Positions 63,720-64,000 of a stretch of 64,000 nucleotides of DNA are shown in pieces. Each line of letters starts with the position of its first letter. The first letter of the stretch is position 1. The position numbers and the translations under genes were made by a program. The notes beneath the pieces are model-generated. The model was not told where the DNA came from. It did no database searches and saw nothing but the letters and a program-made list of their open reading frames with translations. The DNA comes from Pyrococcus kukulkanii (GTDB taxonomy: Archaea > Methanobacteriota_B > Thermococci > Thermococcales > Thermococcaceae): assembly GCF_041647995.1 (NCBI RefSeq), contig NZ_JARRIB010000001.1, forward strand, positions 124,001 through 188,000. The letters run 5' to 3'.

Positions 63720-64000
63720 TCACCTCTTTCCATTAGCTCTAACTTTCAAGAGGGTTCTCACAATTATCCTATCCACATCAACGGTCTTTCCGCCCCAGCT
63801 CTTCATAGGATCAACACCATCTTCACCGTACTTGAATTGAACTATGACTCCCGTTGGATCCCTAACTGTGCCATCGTAGTCAACTTTGAGATCCTGGAGT
63901 GCATTGATTAATCTCCTCTGCATGTAACCGCTCTGAGCGGTTCTTACAGCTGTATCGACGAGACCTTCCCTACCACCCATGGCATGGAAGAAGTACTCCT
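63720..64000 (-). CDS. rpoA1: DNA-directed RNA polymerase subunit A', C-terminal end
   Basis: Partial: the gene continues beyond base 64000. The visible 93 codons read [37 protein letters not shown] and end at [20 protein letters not shown]-like sequence with stop at 63720. [18 protein letters not shown] lies in the bridge-helix region conserved in all multisubunit polymerases. The A'/A'' split right after it is the archaeal arrangement; in the window the two genes are 5 bp apart. Confidence 0.97.
   Translation of the reverse strand, partial: EYFFHAMGGREGLVDTAVRTAQSGYMQRRLINALQDLKVDYDGTVRDPTGVIVQFKYGEDGVDPMKSWGGKTVDVDRIIVRTLLKVRANGKR

Overview
The window is chromosomal DNA of a hyperthermophilic euryarchaeon of the genus Pyrococcus. 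Evidence: a TFB gene, split RNA polymerase A'/A'' subunits, archaeal ribosomal proteins, archaeal BRE/TATA promoters with GGTG-type Shine-Dalgarno sites, ADP-forming acetyl-CoA synthetase, superoxide reductase with rubredoxin, and a CRISPR repeat of the Thermococcales type. Gene order and protein sequences fit P. abyssi best: the Sm1 protein and the archease/tRNA m5C methyltransferase pair look like the P. abyssi proteins, while Pop5 differs clearly from the P. horikoshii protein as I remember it. The species call is inference.

Layout. 1-9.4 kb is mostly information processing: Pelota (partial), RNase P Pop5, TFB, tRNA-Ser, S10 and EF-1alpha, then a lipoate ligase-like gene, a cation efflux protein, tRNA-Asn and a CAT-anticodon tRNA, L24e/S28e/L7Ae, a rhomboid protease and endonuclease III. 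Three box C/D guide RNAs lie in the gaps at 3.8 and 5.6-5.75 kb. 9.3-22.5 kb holds a VAT-N-like propeller protein, an Lrp regulator facing a class III PLP enzyme, a PadR-controlled ABC exporter, an AAA ATPase, an IS607-type element (serine recombinase plus TnpB), an acetyltransferase-ABC fusion and ThiC.

22.5-32.6 kb holds a Na+/solute symporter, flavodiiron protein, rubredoxin and superoxide reductase (oxygen and superoxide removal), a CoA-disulfide reductase/NADH oxidase and the stomatin/stomatin-protease pair. The oxygen-defence block is interrupted by a decayed KaiC-like gene joined head to head with a 5'-truncated TnpB. A TnpB-free copy of the same element's right end sits at 32.6 kb, at the 3' end of glycogen phosphorylase. 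32.7-41.5 kb holds glgP, a macro-domain protein, a DUF835 protein, an adenosine/SAH deaminase family hydrolase, pyrD, ACD alpha, L37e, Sm1 and an FL11-like regulator.

41.5-53.6 kb holds two tandem HEAT-repeat proteins, NAC, tRNA-Leu, a TET aminopeptidase, an unrecognised AAA-like gene coupled to RtcA, a phosphoesterase, a six-gene ABC/regulator operon with a striking double operator, and endonuclease Q. 53.6-57.8 kb is an accessory region with decayed genes, a frameshifted gene, a P-loop-less KaiC relative and a five-repeat CRISPR array lying between archease and its methyltransferase partner. 57.8-64 kb returns to translation and transcription: Trm4-like methyltransferase, TruD, Pth2, S7, S12, NusA, L30e, RpoA2 and the end of RpoA1.

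The most interesting non-coding signals are the solo TnpB right end with its conserved CTGACC/GGTCAG pairing, the double GTAAAG-N4-CTTTAC operator over a transcription start, a perfect 28-bp palindrome that hides a ribosome-binding site, a structured EF-1alpha leader, and a pair of compensating frameshifts in poly-A runs.
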